64,000 nucleotides of DNA from Tyto alba (Eukaryota; Chordata; Aves; Strigiformes; Tytonidae). A program made the translations under genes and the position numbers. The stretch is from positions 8,735,777 to 8,799,776 of the forward strand of contig NW_024881303.1 of assembly GCF_018691265.1 (NCBI RefSeq), written 5' to 3'. Positions 39,101 through 52,300 of this stretch are shown here, one piece after another. Under the pieces are notes generated by a model. It did not search any database, had not been told where the DNA came from, and saw only the letters and a list, made by a program, of their open reading frames with translations. Within the stretch, counting starts at the first letter, position 1; each line of letters starts with the position of its first letter.

Positions 39101-42100
39101 TTAAAAAGTCTTGTAAAAACTGGGCTAAGTATGATTTTTAAAAGAACAATCTCAGACCTCAAAAGCAAGGATATTACATTTATACCTTAGAAGGTAAGTC
39201 CTTTCACACACACCGATGCCTGTACGCATGTCAAAGCATGGAAGTGACCTTCAGGGTTCATTCCCAGTGTAATATGGGAAGGAACTAGGTGCAGAACTCC
39301 CAGTAAAGTCAACAGGAGTTAGACAGCGATGCCCCCCTCATACCACTGAACTATTAAATCTCTTATGTATTGTGTATGAAAAATCTCAATTTTTTTATTG
39401 AGAAAGCAAATACTGAAATAGAAACAACTTTTCGCACAACAGATGTATTTACTTACAGCATGCAAAGTTTGTTTTTGTTGTATTTGAACAGCTAACAGCC
39501 ACTGACAGCCCTTAAGTATTTACAAGTTCAAAATTACAATCTTCACATCAGTAGCAATTACTTACAAAAAGTTCAGGACACTCCCTGGGAAATAAGCAAG
39601 AAATAGAGTAAAAAATACATAAAGCAGTGATAAAAAAAATAGTAATAAAAGAAAACATAATAGCTCTTAAAATCCAGACAATTTAACACTGTTCCTGTAA
39701 AAAAAAAAAAAAAGCAACATACCACATTTAGAGATACTATTTTTAAAGAAACTTTTTTTTTTGAGAAAACCTGTACATAAGCTTACAAAAAATTCCAAGT
39801 AAATAAACAAAATACAACTCCCTTTGGTTTGCCAATTTACCTTAAAACAGCTTCTCTACCTTCCCCTTTCCTCCCCTACCCAATTTGCAAGGTAAGTGAT
39901 AAGGCAAATGTGATCAGAGACGGAAGAGCTTCATAAGTGATCACACAGGAGAAAGACATTTCAACCCCAGTTTGTGGTATGGGAAACACAAGTAGCAGCT
40001 TTTTTACAAGCATGAAAATCTTTTCAAAGTAACAGATTCTAGAACTTACCCAAGATGCAATGCATATGTTAGTTCTGATTGAGGGCCAAGTCAGAAAATT
40101 CTTGCTCCTATGTGTAAGGCAGTCTAAGACTAACTCAAGTCTCTTCAGCCTCTTGGAAAACAGAATTTTGTGCCAGATTAAACTCTATGTGACTGTTAGT
40201 TTCAGGTTTTATTTCATACAGTAATCAAGTAAGACAAATTTAACTCATAGCTTTTTGTAATAAATGTGTATTTATATCTGTTTCTATAAAGTAGTAGCAT
40301 TTCTCCCTTTAGGACTATACAACCTGGAACTGAGGAAGTTCACTAGCAGTGACATATGGATATGTTTTTGCACCACTTCATGAAAAGTTTCAAGTGTATT
40401 CTCCTGAAAAGACATGCAACTACCTTTTAAAGCTAGGTTAAATTTATTTATAAATAATTTGGTACCAGCTGATGCTCATACTAGAAATATTTTTTCATGT
40501 TCAACTTTAGGAATAGCTTAGGGCAAAGAAAGTGCTCCAGTTTTACCTGATGTTTTCTTATGCCTGATCTGAAGGAATCTTGGACTATTATTAAACAAAA
40601 ATATAATAAAATGCAAACATTTAAGTTGGATTTTAAAATTTTTGCATTTTTGTGATTCTTTATACTATAACAATATTCATACTGCATGATATTTTGTGCT
40701 AATCTGCCCTCTTGAGCCTAGCCCCTTATAAAACATGAAAATAGATTAGTAAAACTTTTTTCATGTAAACTTCAGTAAAGTAGTTGTAGTCTTAGAGACA
40801 GGGTTGTAAAGGTGCTGTATAAACATTCTGATATACATTTCCTGTGTACTAGACTATGTGGTACATGGAACGTAACATTTTGAAGTTACCCAATGCAATG
40901 TATAAAAATATAAAATATGTATGTATGAGTAACAGTAGAATAAGCTACAGTGCCATTCTCCTTAGCCTGTTGAAAGCCCTACCTACATACGATTTTTTCC
41001 CCCAGTCGAGATCTTCCACAGTAGATTTTATTTTCCATTAATAGTACAACAGAGCAAGCACAGCTAGAAAAGACAGCTTCAGGAACACTCTTATGCTGTA
41101 AACTTGAAGTTCCTAGAAGTCAGTTATGTACCTTAAAAAATTAGTTTTGCTCGCTTGTCTCTTCTGTGCGAAAATTTAAACATTTTTCACTATAAACTGT
41201 AAAGCTAGGATATTTAAGGAGAATATGCCCTAAATTTCAGAGAAAATTATCTACTATTTTCACCAGTCCTCAGACTAATTTACTATAATTGGAACTACAC
41301 CACTTGCTCAGGGCTCTAAGCATAAGGCATTTCGTGTACATTCCCCCCAGCTATTTAAATAACTATCTTAGTGTGCAAAGCCACACCAGTGGAAATCCCT
41401 CCCTCAAAACCTTGGAAACCAATTTACCTTTTACTGCACATTCAGCATTAAACTGCAAAAGAACAGATAGACAAATCAAATCTGGAAATACGCACTGAAA
41501 CAAGCTAACCATTTTCTACTAGGTAAGGTCTTTTCAACTATAGAAGTTGTTTAACACACTATCAGTTCTGAATACATCAGTTTGAATACATTCATAGTGG
41601 TGCATTCTGAATGCACTGAAAAAATGCATCAAAATTTAGCTTTTCACATCATCTAATGCCAGCGTACCATAACTTTGACTGCTCTGAGGAAAGAGATACA
41701 AAGTTAATTTTGCTAATTTACATATGAACAATTTGGAGATAAAAGCTCCAATATAAAAAAACTTCCAAATACCGTTTACAATAAAATGCAAGCTTTGTAT
41801 TCTATCTAATCACTCTATTTCCCAACCAAATTATGTTTTCCCTGAAAAAAAAAAAACATACAATGCAAGATTAAGTAATTCATGTCTGGCCAGACAATAA
41901 GACAGCTATTGCTGCAATATGACCGTTCCTGACATGGAAAAAACAAGTTAGACATCGCATTAACAGACAGAAAATGAAACACAGAAGAGGCACATGAAAT
42001 TACAGTTGAACTCATCACTGGAAAAAGGATCATGAAAAGCTGAATATAATAATAATTCAGTAAAATTTAGATATGCACAAACCGTTTATGCATTGACCAT

Positions 42101-42725
42101 ACTGTCATGACTGCTCACAATCTGCCTATCAAAATGATTAAAAAATTAATTTGACCATTATATTGTCTTAAGCACTTTTACCCAATTTAGATAGCTATAA
42201 CACCTTTAAATGTTAATGCATAAAAATACATATTTTTCTAGAATACAGATTATATTTTCTAAGCAAGTATTTAAAAACAAGGGTCCTTCTAAACTAGTTT
42301 GGAACCAGTGAGGCCCATTTCTTTCCAGAATGGGGTGTTTTTATTGTTTATATGTTTAGGTAATTAATTTTTAATATCTGTCCACTGTATAAACAATCTC
42401 CAGAAAAATATATCCTCTTCCAGTAACTTACAATACACATTAAAAATACTTACAAAAGGGATTATTGTCCATTTACAACATCATGAGCTTAAGGACACAA
42501 TTCTTGGGTCATTTCATTTATGCAATTTTGATCAGGCTAAACTGAATATTCTGGTTAACGTGAACCATGCCAGCAAGGTGGACAATCCAACAATTTAAAA
42601 TATCTGCCTAATCACGTAGGATTTTAAATAAAATTAGGCATTTTTACATCACAGTACGTATGGCATTTCTTAATTTAGCAACAGAAAGGCACAGTTACTA
42701 AACCGTAAAATACAGTACCTGAATG

Positions 42726-42741
42726 ATATATATATATATAT
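42726..42741. repeat. (AT)n microsatellite
   Basis: Eight uninterrupted AT dinucleotides, within the candidate SGPP1 3' UTR. Confidence 0.85.
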
Positions 42742-42807
42742 GCTAGTGATATCTACCAATGCCAATCCAGACATTTTACTCTGTAGAGTGTGCTAAAAAT
42801 AAAAAAG

Positions 42808-42882
42808 GCTTTTGTTGGGTTTTGGTTGGTTTGTTATTTGGTTGTTTGGGGTGGTTTTGTTTTTGTTTTTGTTTTTTTTTTA
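42808..42882. repeat. T/G-rich simple repeat
   Basis: Degenerate TTTG, GGTT and TTTTTG units end in a T-run. On the transcribed minus strand this would be a C/A-rich segment of the candidate SGPP1 3' UTR. Confidence 0.75.
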
Positions 42883-43396
42883 CAAAAAATTCAACCACAT
42901 TACAAGTTTGGTCCATTAGAAATGCCTATTAGCTGAAACCTCTTGAAGCACGACTTCAGGAAAGAATAGAAGAAAACAAATTTAGCAGTCTATGGTCCAA
43001 CAGCTTGAACAAATTACTATGAAATGGCAAACAGATCATGAATAGAGCTTTCTGATCAGCTGTCAGACATACCTGTTAAAATGTCAATGTATACAGGTAC
43101 AGTATGACAGACATTCCAGATACATTCATTGCATCACACATACACACAGATTTCGTTACAGCAATGAGTCTAGACATAGCATTTATAGAGTTCAGCACTT
43201 CTCATGGACTGATATTTGACTTCTGGCCCCATACCGTACCCAAAGATGTGCAAAGTTCTGTAAATGCTTTGCCTGCTATGTATTGCTGTTAAAGACCCTG
43301 CTAAAGCCAAGCTCACTGGCCTTCCCTTAGCAAACTAGTGCACCTCTTCGAAAAGCAACTAGATCTGGTCTCCCTATCTAAAATGATAAAACTGCA

Positions 43397-43948
43397 TCAG
43401 GAAAGACCAATAAAATGGAAGAGGCAAGGAACAATAAACATGAGGGAAAACCCAACCATTCCATATGTAATATAGCGATAGGGAAGCTCAACTTCCATGC
43501 GTTGTCTTGCTTTCCGTACATCATCATGTGGTATGCAAAATATTTTACATGCCAGTGGAATAGTGGCTTTTTTCATCCCTACTTTTGTTAACAACAGAAC
43601 TATTACTCCAATCAACAACCGCAATATGGCTTTTCCAAACACAGTCACAGTGAGAGAGGAAAGAGATAAAGGTAACGTATCAGAAGGAGGATCTAGCTTT
43701 AGACCCATTATGTAGTTAACGTGAGAGCCACAGGCTACTCCAGCACCACAGCCCAGTATCTGAGCTGTGTCTCCTCTTGATGTGCTCCAGGTGTCTAGAG
43801 TAAAAGAGAAGATGCCCAGGGCTAAATGGAGACTGATGATAATTAAGGGTGCATATTTGTAAGTTAAGTTGAAGTTATCAATCAGGTCCACAACTGGATG
43901 GAAGACAACCAAGATAAGAATAGCATACAGAAATCCAGCAATAACATC
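43397..43948 (-). CDS. SGPP1: Sphingosine-1-phosphate phosphatase 1, exon 3 (C-terminal)
   Basis: This last coding exon encodes residues 237-419 and ends in TGA at 43,397-43,399. The acceptor AG (43,949-43,950) follows a pyrimidine-rich stretch. The first codon, GAT, supplies Asp237, the final residue of the catalytic C3 motif begun in exon 2. Downstream are several hydrophobic membrane segments (about 238-252, 269-285, 340-360 and 398-418). They are joined by conserved loops such as [14 protein letters not shown] and [17 protein letters not shown], which closely match the mammalian enzyme. The exon has no internal stop or frameshift, and the reading frame runs on in phase 0 from exon 2. Family knowledge places the protein in the ER, where it dephosphorylates sphingosine-1-phosphate and related long-chain base phosphates. 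Confidence 0.97.
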   Translation of the reverse strand, partial: DVIAGFLYAILILVVFHPVVDLIDNFNLTYKYAPLIIISLHLALGIFSFTLDTWSTSRGDTAQILGCGAGVACGSHVNYIMGLKLDPPSDTLPLSLSSLTVTVFGKAILRLLIGVIVLLLTKVGMKKATIPLACKIFCIPHDDVRKARQRMEVELPYRYITYGMVGFSLMFIVPCLFHFIGLS

Positions 43949-43950
43949 CT

Positions 43951-46254
43951 GTTAAAGAGAGAGAAAGATATGGTTTCAGTGTAATAACTATTAAAAAAAA
44001 TTAAAGTTACATTAGCAAGAAGACAAGCCTAGTTGCTCTGTTGCTAAAAGCAACTTGTGGATTCCCATCTTTTCCCATTTACCATACAATATTAAATCTT
44101 TTTAATGTTAAAGAATTACATCTGATCACCTATCAATAGGACACCTGCATCATGATCAGATCATGGATGAAGCTATGACCAAGCGATCCACGATCAAAGT
44201 TATAGATCTACAGACCTTTTAGTAGGGGCCTGTAGCAATAAGACAAGGGGCAATGGTTTTAAACTACAAGAGGATAAATTCAGACTAGATAAGGAAGAAA
44301 ATTTTTATGATGAGGGTGGTGAAACATTGGAACCAGTTACCCAGAGAGGTGGTGGATGCCCCATCTGTGGAAACATTTAAGGTCAGGTTGAACAGGGCTC
44401 TGAGCAACCTGATCTAGTGGAAGATGTTGCTGCTCACTGGAGGGGGCTTGGACTAGACAGCCTTTAAAGGTCCCTTCCAACCCAAACCATTCTGTAATTC
44501 TGGGATTCTATCTGCTGGCTACAACAGTCCTTGTCCAGGACCAAGGCACTCCAGTCTACAGTCAACACAAAGCTGGCCCAGCTAAGTAAGTTCTGCCAAC
44601 TTAGTTTGCTGGAACAGCTCAACACTGGACCTAAGCGCCTGGGTGCCAACGCGCAGGCACGCTGGCAGCAGCAGCTGGTAAGGCAGTCAGCCCCTGCAGC
44701 TCAGCGTTAGAGCAGCTTCGACTTTCCACCCCAGCTTCAGAATTAACAATACTGCAAGAATGGAGAAGTGTTTCCAACTATTAAAGAGGAAGATGTAACT
44801 TCTGTGGCATCATACTTGATTTTTAGTTTTAATATTGTTTAAAAAAAAGTCTTTTCTTAGTTAAAAGGTTATTCTATTTTAAATTTAACATTAAATTTCA
44901 GTTACTGTTGATTAACTACTCATTAACTACTCAGTTGCACGGTATTACCTGCAACTGTTGTCACCATTAGTTGTTAAGCAGAAATGTGTTGAAAGTCTTT
45001 TAGAAATCCAAGCACTAGAAACCACACCACTTTCATTCATATGCTTATCAACTCCTGCATGAGCCAGGGCATAGGACTTTCATATGCAGTATTTGTATTG
45101 CTCCATCTTCAATGAATCATTATTTATTCACTAACTGAATGCTTGGTAAAAGCTCTAATACAATTGACTGATATGAAAGTCAGACTTGCTCATTTCAGAA
45201 GCAGCCACTACAACTTCCTGCCATATTTGCCACCCTACACCCTCCTCCTCCACCAAAGTTGGGCACCATGGTTGATTTATATTACAGGCAACACATGGTT
45301 AATTGTATTCACTCAAACACTATAGAGGATTCAGCTATAAAACTGCTGAATAACCTAGTCTACATGATGCATCACTATTTGTTGCGTGACTTTGTTCTAA
45401 GACATTATCTGTCAGCTGACATTATCAGCTGAAATACCAGTTCATCCCCTCATCCTCCATACAAGTGGTTCTGACTTCGAAAGCCTTCTAATCACTCATG
45501 CAAAACATGTCATTCAGTTTTTCTGAGCTGCCTTATTTTCACACACTCCTTTTACACTGTGTTCATCTACCAGCTTTACAACTCGCTACCAGGCTTTCTG
45601 CATCCAGTCTGTTAGCTTTTCTTCTTCTAGCAACTGATTCTCAAAAACCTCTTTAGCCATCCTTATTAGTGGTTTTACATTCCGATCACCATTTTGTAGT
45701 CTTGTTTACCCCTTTTTACATCTGTGCATCTGTTTCAGATTTGGTATTTTTTTAATACTTTTTAATAAGTAAGTCGGTTTTTCAAAGATGACAACTTTGT
45801 TATTTGGTTTTAGGAACTCTGGTAAGTGAAACCCTGGCATTTAACATGGTACTCTGATATGCACATGTTTTGAGCAGCTGACATGGAATCCAAGTGGACA
45901 TTAAGAGCCACTCTCTCATCCTGAAAAACTATTTCTACTCTATAGAGGAAAGCTTAAGTCTATGCTTTAGTGCGGTCATCAATTTCTGCACTAAAACTGC
46001 TATTAAATATCTGCTAAGCTTCAACTGTGGACTGAGTTTATGAACGAAAAGTACAAATTCACAGAAGTTTGACATCCACTTTTAGCTATTGTATCAATTT
46101 CTCTGCTGCAGAAATATAAGTATTCTGTTCCTATATGGTAGCACTTTCTAAAAAAAAAAAAATCTATATACAATTACTGCACTGTAAAAAGTGTGAGGGA
46201 AATCTATAAAATCAGAAAAACATTAAAATTAAAGTTTAGTAGGATTATTTTCTT
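43951..46254 (-). other. SGPP1: SGPP1 intron 2
   Basis: About 2.3 kb, with GTAAGA at the donor side (46,251-46,256) and AG at 43,949-43,950. It contains a CR1 3' fragment at 44,230-44,511. The rest is unremarkable AT-rich sequence. Confidence 0.9.
44230..44511 (+). mobile_element. CR1 LINE, 5'-truncated 3' end
   Basis: Typical CR1 3'-UTR motifs appear in order: 'gacaaggggcaatggtttt', 'cccagagaggtggtggatgc', 'aaggtcaggttgaacagggc', 'aaaggtcccttccaaccc' and the terminal octamer-like 'attctgggattctat'. It is inserted in the plus orientation, antisense to SGPP1, within intron 2. CR1 copies are usually short 5'-truncated fragments like this one. Confidence 0.93.
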
Positions 46255-46256
46255 AC

Positions 46257-46346
46257 CAAAATTGAATGCATTCCCATATAAATTCGACTACAGCAAACCA
46301 AAGAACACCAGCAGAATGCAAGGATCAGTCCAAACACAAGGGGATA
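46257..46346 (-). CDS. SGPP1: Sphingosine-1-phosphate phosphatase 1, exon 2
   Basis: A 90-nt exon of exactly 30 codons encodes residues 207-236 ([10 protein letters not shown]...MGMHSIL). The acceptor is ccctaccag (AG at 46,347-46,348) and the donor is GTAAGA from 46,256 leftwards. Both boundaries are in phase 0, so the exon could be skipped without a frameshift. Skipping would remove S226, R227 and the nucleophilic H233 of the C3 motif, and hence activity. The exon also carries a hydrophobic membrane segment rich in cysteine (FCWCSLVCC). Sequence and position match the second exon of the mammalian gene. It was recognised from the conserved [11 protein letters not shown] segment. Confidence 0.96.
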
Positions 46347-49300
46347 CTGGTAGGGAAAAAATTGAGAGATTATTTTAGAATTGGAAAAAAAAAAAAAAAA
46401 GGTGCCCAAACAAAGAAACACCCAAACCACTTTATAATAATTCTATAATTAATTCCTGTTAACGTAATTTATGCTAACTCTTTTCCTTGTCCTAGCCTAC
46501 CTCAAGTAAATCCACTTTTCATAAAGTCAAAACATCATGAAGTCAAACGTTTTCAACTTTTTCCTTGTTCTCTTCCTTTGCATTCAGGATATATGAATTT
46601 CAGGGTGTTGGCCATATCTTTTCAGACAAAGCAGTAAGAAGTTAATAGATCTTTGTAGCAGTTAGCCTTGCCATATTATAATATCCTAATGGATATGGGC
46701 AGACACAAGCCTTGTGTTATAAACTCTGCAACGGTTTTACACTAGGTGAAGCAGTTACATAATATACTAGCACTGTTAACAATAATCCAGGCAGAATCTA
46801 GCTTCACCTTTCTCCTGAAAAGGAACTACTCATAATAATTTACAAATAAATTCAATTTCTTACACACTGCTTTAGAGTTTCCACAATCTTTGACTCAATC
46901 TCTGACCATCAGTATGAAACTCCTAGAATAGTAATCTTTTCTGTCCTCTGCAAACCCATGTAAATTCCCTCTTACAATCCACATTAATTAAAAACATCAA
47001 ATAATTATTTCCAATTATCTTCATCTTCTGATAGAAGATTTTTTATTAATAAGGACCATTTACCAGGAACAAACAAAGTAATTGGTTTTAATAAACACTC
47101 ATCAGCATGTGTAGAAACTTAGTATTTTAACCTTCCTAGGTTTTGGATAAAAGTATGCTAATTCACATCTTACAGCACAGTAAGAAATACATTCCCCACC
47201 AGCATATTGCAAAATGTTGTACAAGACAGGATAGAGCTTCCTTTTTTCAGCATTAAAAATAAATATCAGTTCTATAAAAGAAGCAGTCACAAGACAAAAT
47301 GGCATGTTTCCAAAATTGCTTCACTTCCTACATGAAAGCAGTGATAAACACTTTCAATATAAACAGGCAGTCTAGATGTACTCAAACCTCAAAATTAAAG
47401 CTAAGAATTACATATGGTTTTCTTGCCTTTTCCCTTGCTCGTCTTACAGGTAACCTGAAGGGCAGAATATCCAACCAATTAGAGAATGTATCTCTAATCT
47501 TACTGAAGAAAACCGTAGTCCTCTGAAGGCAATTTAACAGATTGACAAGCTTCATAATCAGTCTTCCAATGGAAGGTTCGAGAGAAGATTATCAATTTTC
47601 TGCACCACTCCAACATTTTTTTGAATTCTCAGCTCCAGGACCATGTTAGCATGACAAACCTAAAAGACTTTTCTCAAACTAACAGAAAATCAGGAAGTTT
47701 ATGTTTCAAATAAGAAACAGATTTCACATTTAAATCAATTCTTGATGTCCAGATCACAACTGTATTACATATTCCTGTAGCAACATTCATCTTTGTTTAT
47801 ACTACTCTCACCTAGAAAGTGTACCTAAACAAAATTATGTACTTAATGAAAACATTTCTAACTGAAATGATGAAGGAACAAATTCAGTTTCCTGCCTTTC
47901 AGAATTATGCCAATAACGAGCAACACACCAGTGACTAGGTCACACTCAAGACATGATTGCAGAGTTATCAGATGCTGACGTTGTAACAGCAGCCACAAAA
48001 GCAATCCTTGTACCCTGTCCTGGACCACCAGAACACACTACAGGTGTAGCCCCACCACTCACCCCCATCATGCCTCTACCATCACTCCCTGGGTAGCAGT
48101 AACACTGCCTGCACCAGGCAGACGCTCAAGCCACACAACCTTCCTGCATGGTGTGCCTCCACTCTCCCCCACGGAGGGCTACCAAAGCAGAACTGCTGGT
48201 GTATACAGAGATAGCATACCCTATATCCTCTGAAGTAAAGAGGAGCTTCTAACACTCCTCTTTACATGCTCTGCAAGATAAAAGCCTGGGAAGACAGACT
48301 TCTTGTTTGTCAGAGACTGGCATGGGAATATTTGCTACCTCCAGAAGCAATGCAAACATCTTGACCAGAAAATTTAATAGCATCACAATTCCTCGGTGGT
48401 AGAATGAACTCGCATCTGTTCACACACGTCAGAAGTTTCAAATGGTTTTGCCCATCACTTGATACCATACATCCATTCTTGTTTCCTGGCATACATCTTT
48501 TGTGCTTTCAGCCTCCAATTAGGGGTAAGGCTTTTCTCGATTAAAGACTTTTCCTGCGTTTCTGAAATACCCGACTGAAACAGAGGCTGGAGCTTTAGCA
48601 GAAAGACCAATGAAGCGCCAGGCTCAGCGGGCTATAGCAGCTAATGATGCTTGGGGTAGGAAGTTGGGATCATGGGGGAGGCTAGAGCAGCTAAACAGCA
48701 AGACCCTAAGAGCAAGGTGTATGAAATTAAAGGTTTATGTGAGGAGTCTTGTTTTGACAGTCCTGGTCAGGTCAATGTAAACAGCAGGGAGAGCAGGATA
48801 AAATTCTGAAAATGAAAAGAAATACTTGCTTTCTGTTAGGAACTCTCAAGGGAGGGGTGTTTGAGGAAGAAAGAAATTGTCAGAAACTACAACTTTGAAG
48901 AAAATTTTTGAAAGAATATTTGGCTCAGTCCTATCTTACTCCAATTCTGTTTTTAATAGTATTGAGAATAAATATCCATTAAAACATCTGAAAACACTGG
49001 CTAGTTTAGTTCTTCTGTAGCAAAGTATCTGTACCCATGAGCTCAAACACTTCCCTATTGCGTCCCCAACAAAAAGCCAATTAAGAATATATAAATCAGT
49101 GTTAAATGTATGAAGTAATGAAGAATTTTTAACTTAAACCCAGAAAAATTATTCTTACTGAAATAGCTTTAGCATGACCTGTCCACAAATGTGTCTGCTG
49201 TATTAGGCACATACTGATTTACAGTATTTTTAATGTATGTTAATCACAGAAGGCCTAAACCCAGTTTCTTCCCACTCAGGAGAGCTTATTCACTACAGCA

Positions 49301-52300
49301 TACCTAGCTGCACTATATCCAGTCCACCGTAAAAAAAAAAAAAAACAAAAAAAAAAAACGACCAAACAAAAACCCAGAAGATTGAAACCATTATTTCAAT
49401 CCTCTCTGGAATAATATTCCAGAATACAACAGTGAAGTTGATTTTTGTGATTAGTTCCCACACAAAGCATTTTCCTTCATCCTCCCACTGTGTAACCAGC
49501 ATACTTGGACAACTGTCAGTTTATGTCTGAAGTTTACTTATCAGTCAGTAAAATAACTCTCAGTTTAGATAAAGATATCTTTATGTATGAAGCAAAGAAA
49601 TAAAATGTAATCTAAAGAAGGTTTTAACCTTCATATATCCTGCTTTCTTCCAATGTTATAGCCACACCTCCCTGTGTTGCCAACATAACTGCTCTGATTT
49701 TCTTCCCACAACCCCAGTACCCACTTGCAGAGCATCATAAAGCTGTATATCCCCTTTAGGACTCCACGGTTCACTGGCCTCCTTAGATACTAGCTGAATT
49801 CAAGCAGAACCAACCCCCCTACTTCAACACAAATCAAGCACAATACCCTGCCTCTGCCTTGGCCTGTATTCACTCATACCTTTTAAAAGCAGCCACTGGG
49901 TTCAAGAACTCCAACAACACTGAACTGGTTGCACCTGCTTAAAATCTACCTTGAGGTGGTAAGGCAGCTGCATATTTTGTCCTCACATGTAGGGATAAGT
50001 GTACAAGGTGACTAAAGGAGAATATTAACACTCCCACACACCTTTTAGCTCAGCGGCATGCCAAGTCATAACAGGGATCATTACCTTGATCCTTATAAAA
50101 AAGGCTGATGCCATAAATTTACTTCCAAAGCATTGTCTGAAAATAATGCAACATTGAGGTACCAGCAAGCATTTTCTAAACACTGTTTCATCTAGAAAAT
50201 GACTGCCTGTATTTTGTATATATACCTTGGGTATACCACGGTTGTGTATCTAATCTCCCACTGCCTAGGCATGCAAAATCCCCCCAAATACCAAACATCA
50301 TCTATTAGTACAGTGCCTTAAAAGGATTAATATTAATCAGCCCTGCTTTACAATAAATAGTGGATTTCACAAAGCTTTTCTCCCAATCACAAATGAATCT
50401 TCAAAGAGAAAACCTAAGTTTTTCATAAAACGGGACTATTTTAAGTAGAAAACATAATAAAGATTAGTGTGAAAACTTTAAAGTAACAGTTATCAATTAC
50501 ATTTGAGTTATAAACTTTTACATCTTTTTCTATATAGTTGTATATAGACACACTTACAGTCTCTAAAGATATTAAAACAAGACTGCTGAATTCCAGCAAT
50601 TTTAGTCCCATGGTTCCTTGCATGCCAAATCACACCTACAGAGGCACAAAGGACAAAAGATTACAAGTTCACTTCTATCGTCTTCCCCAATTCTATCTCC
50701 TTTCAGATGAGGGCCTGAAAGGTTGTCAGATCACAGCTGGCAGAGGTAGACGTAAAAACCAGGTTCCATGCTCTCAGCTTGTTCTTTCCAATAACAGAAT
50801 TGACATATCTTCACTCTTGACTGTACTCAGAGCTGCTCAGAGTCAGATATTCAGGAACACCCCATTTTAGACACAAACATCTCAAACCCTGCCTTTATGC
50901 CCTCAATTAAGACCATCCTATGCATATCCTCATATACTCATTATGCTTCCATAATTACCATGTGACCTCAACAATTTTTAGTATGGAGAGTACTGAACCA
51001 CATACTGCTTTTGTTTTTCCAAATTAAAAACACAAATTTGTGATCTGAAAGTCTTAACCTTATACAAAAAGAAAGACACTCACATACGTACCTGAACTTC
51101 AGAAATCACACTGACTCAAAACTCAACACTAACCCAGCATTTTTCTCTGTGACAAAAGTATCCCACATTCCATATTAGATCAAATCACTGATATCCAGCT
51201 TGCACAAATATTTATCCAAAGGCCAGAATAAAACTTTGATAATATGCGTAAGTATGTAGTACAAATACAGTATTAGAAGATGAAGCAGAGGCAGATGGAA
51301 GGGTGGACAGCAAGGAAGAGACTGGAGATAGAGACAAATGCAACATACAGATTAAAACCCACCTTTGTTGATATTTTGGCTTTTAAATGTTTGAATAGGT
51401 ATATTTCTTTGAAGACATCATGCCCATTATGAAAAGTGTCCCAGTCTTAATGCATATGACTAAGGGACAAATCACTAAGTATTAAAAAAAAAAAAAAAAA
51501 AAAGGCTAAGAAAAGGTTAACTTCTTAAATTCACATATTAAAGAAAAAGCTAGGAGTAAAGCTGATAGAGTAGACGACTCATCTTCTCTCAGGCTTCAAT
51601 TTTGTTCCCACATCCAGAATTTTGTTTCAATCAATTAAACTGAATTAAATTGGTCACGTTTGGAAAGTAGCAGCAAAACTACTCCCAGTAAGTCTTTGAG
51701 AACCTTATGTCCTGTGTTTTTAATGGGAAATTCCCCTTTTATTCAATTACACACTCAGAAAAAGTCTTGCAAGCTTCTGACTGGATCAGACAGAAAACAT
51801 TTCCCCCAAGTGCCTATCCTCCTCTGTCTCCCTAATCTGACTTTTTGCCAAGAGTCTTAATAACATAACCATTGTTTAAAAACGCTCATAAGGAAACAAT
51901 CTGTCCTAAAAGCTTTGACCTAGGTCAGAAAATGCCTTCTTTCAGAATGGAACAGTTAAAACACACCCTGGATGCTCATTTCTTTACTTTTTTAAAAGCA
52001 TTTTTTACACTGGAGAGGTTTCCAGCATTCACAAAGGGTTCCAAAATAATTTTCTAACATTTTCAGGTGCTCTACAGTATTACTCAATGATCTTTTTTTA
52101 TCATATGATAGCTCAGAAGTTCAGCTTGTGTTTGAGACTATTTTGGGCCAGAGTTCACTGAAAGAATCCAAGCAAACCTTGCAGCATCATGCTCTTAATA
52201 AGGTATCTGGGCTATGTATTGGCAATAGTCATGTGAAAAGCTATAATCAATGTTTACAGGAATGACTGAGACACTGGTTGGCCAGATGAGTACAAGTACA

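Larger units (their letters stand above)
28951..42339. other. Intergenic region between WDR89 promoter and SGPP1 3' end
   Basis: About 13 kb of AT-rich non-coding DNA. Its right-hand part may be distal SGPP1 3' UTR, since several minus-strand AATAAA matches occur there (for example near 37,553, 39,396, 40,445 and 41,024). Apart from homopolymer runs and the inverted-repeat cluster at 33.1 kb, no gene or mobile element was recognised. Confidence 0.5.
42340..43396 (-). other. SGPP1: Candidate SGPP1 3' UTR
   Basis: AT-rich sequence follows the SGPP1 stop codon on the minus strand. The first canonical AATAAA (TTTATT on the plus strand, 42,340-42,345) would give a 3' UTR of about 1.05 kb. Additional hexamers farther left could extend it. 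The boundary is inferred only from this hexamer. Confidence 0.4.

Noticed and set aside
45402..45435. Short palindromes around cagctg
   Set aside because: The arms are only 5-6 bp and common by chance; no surrounding structure supports a function.
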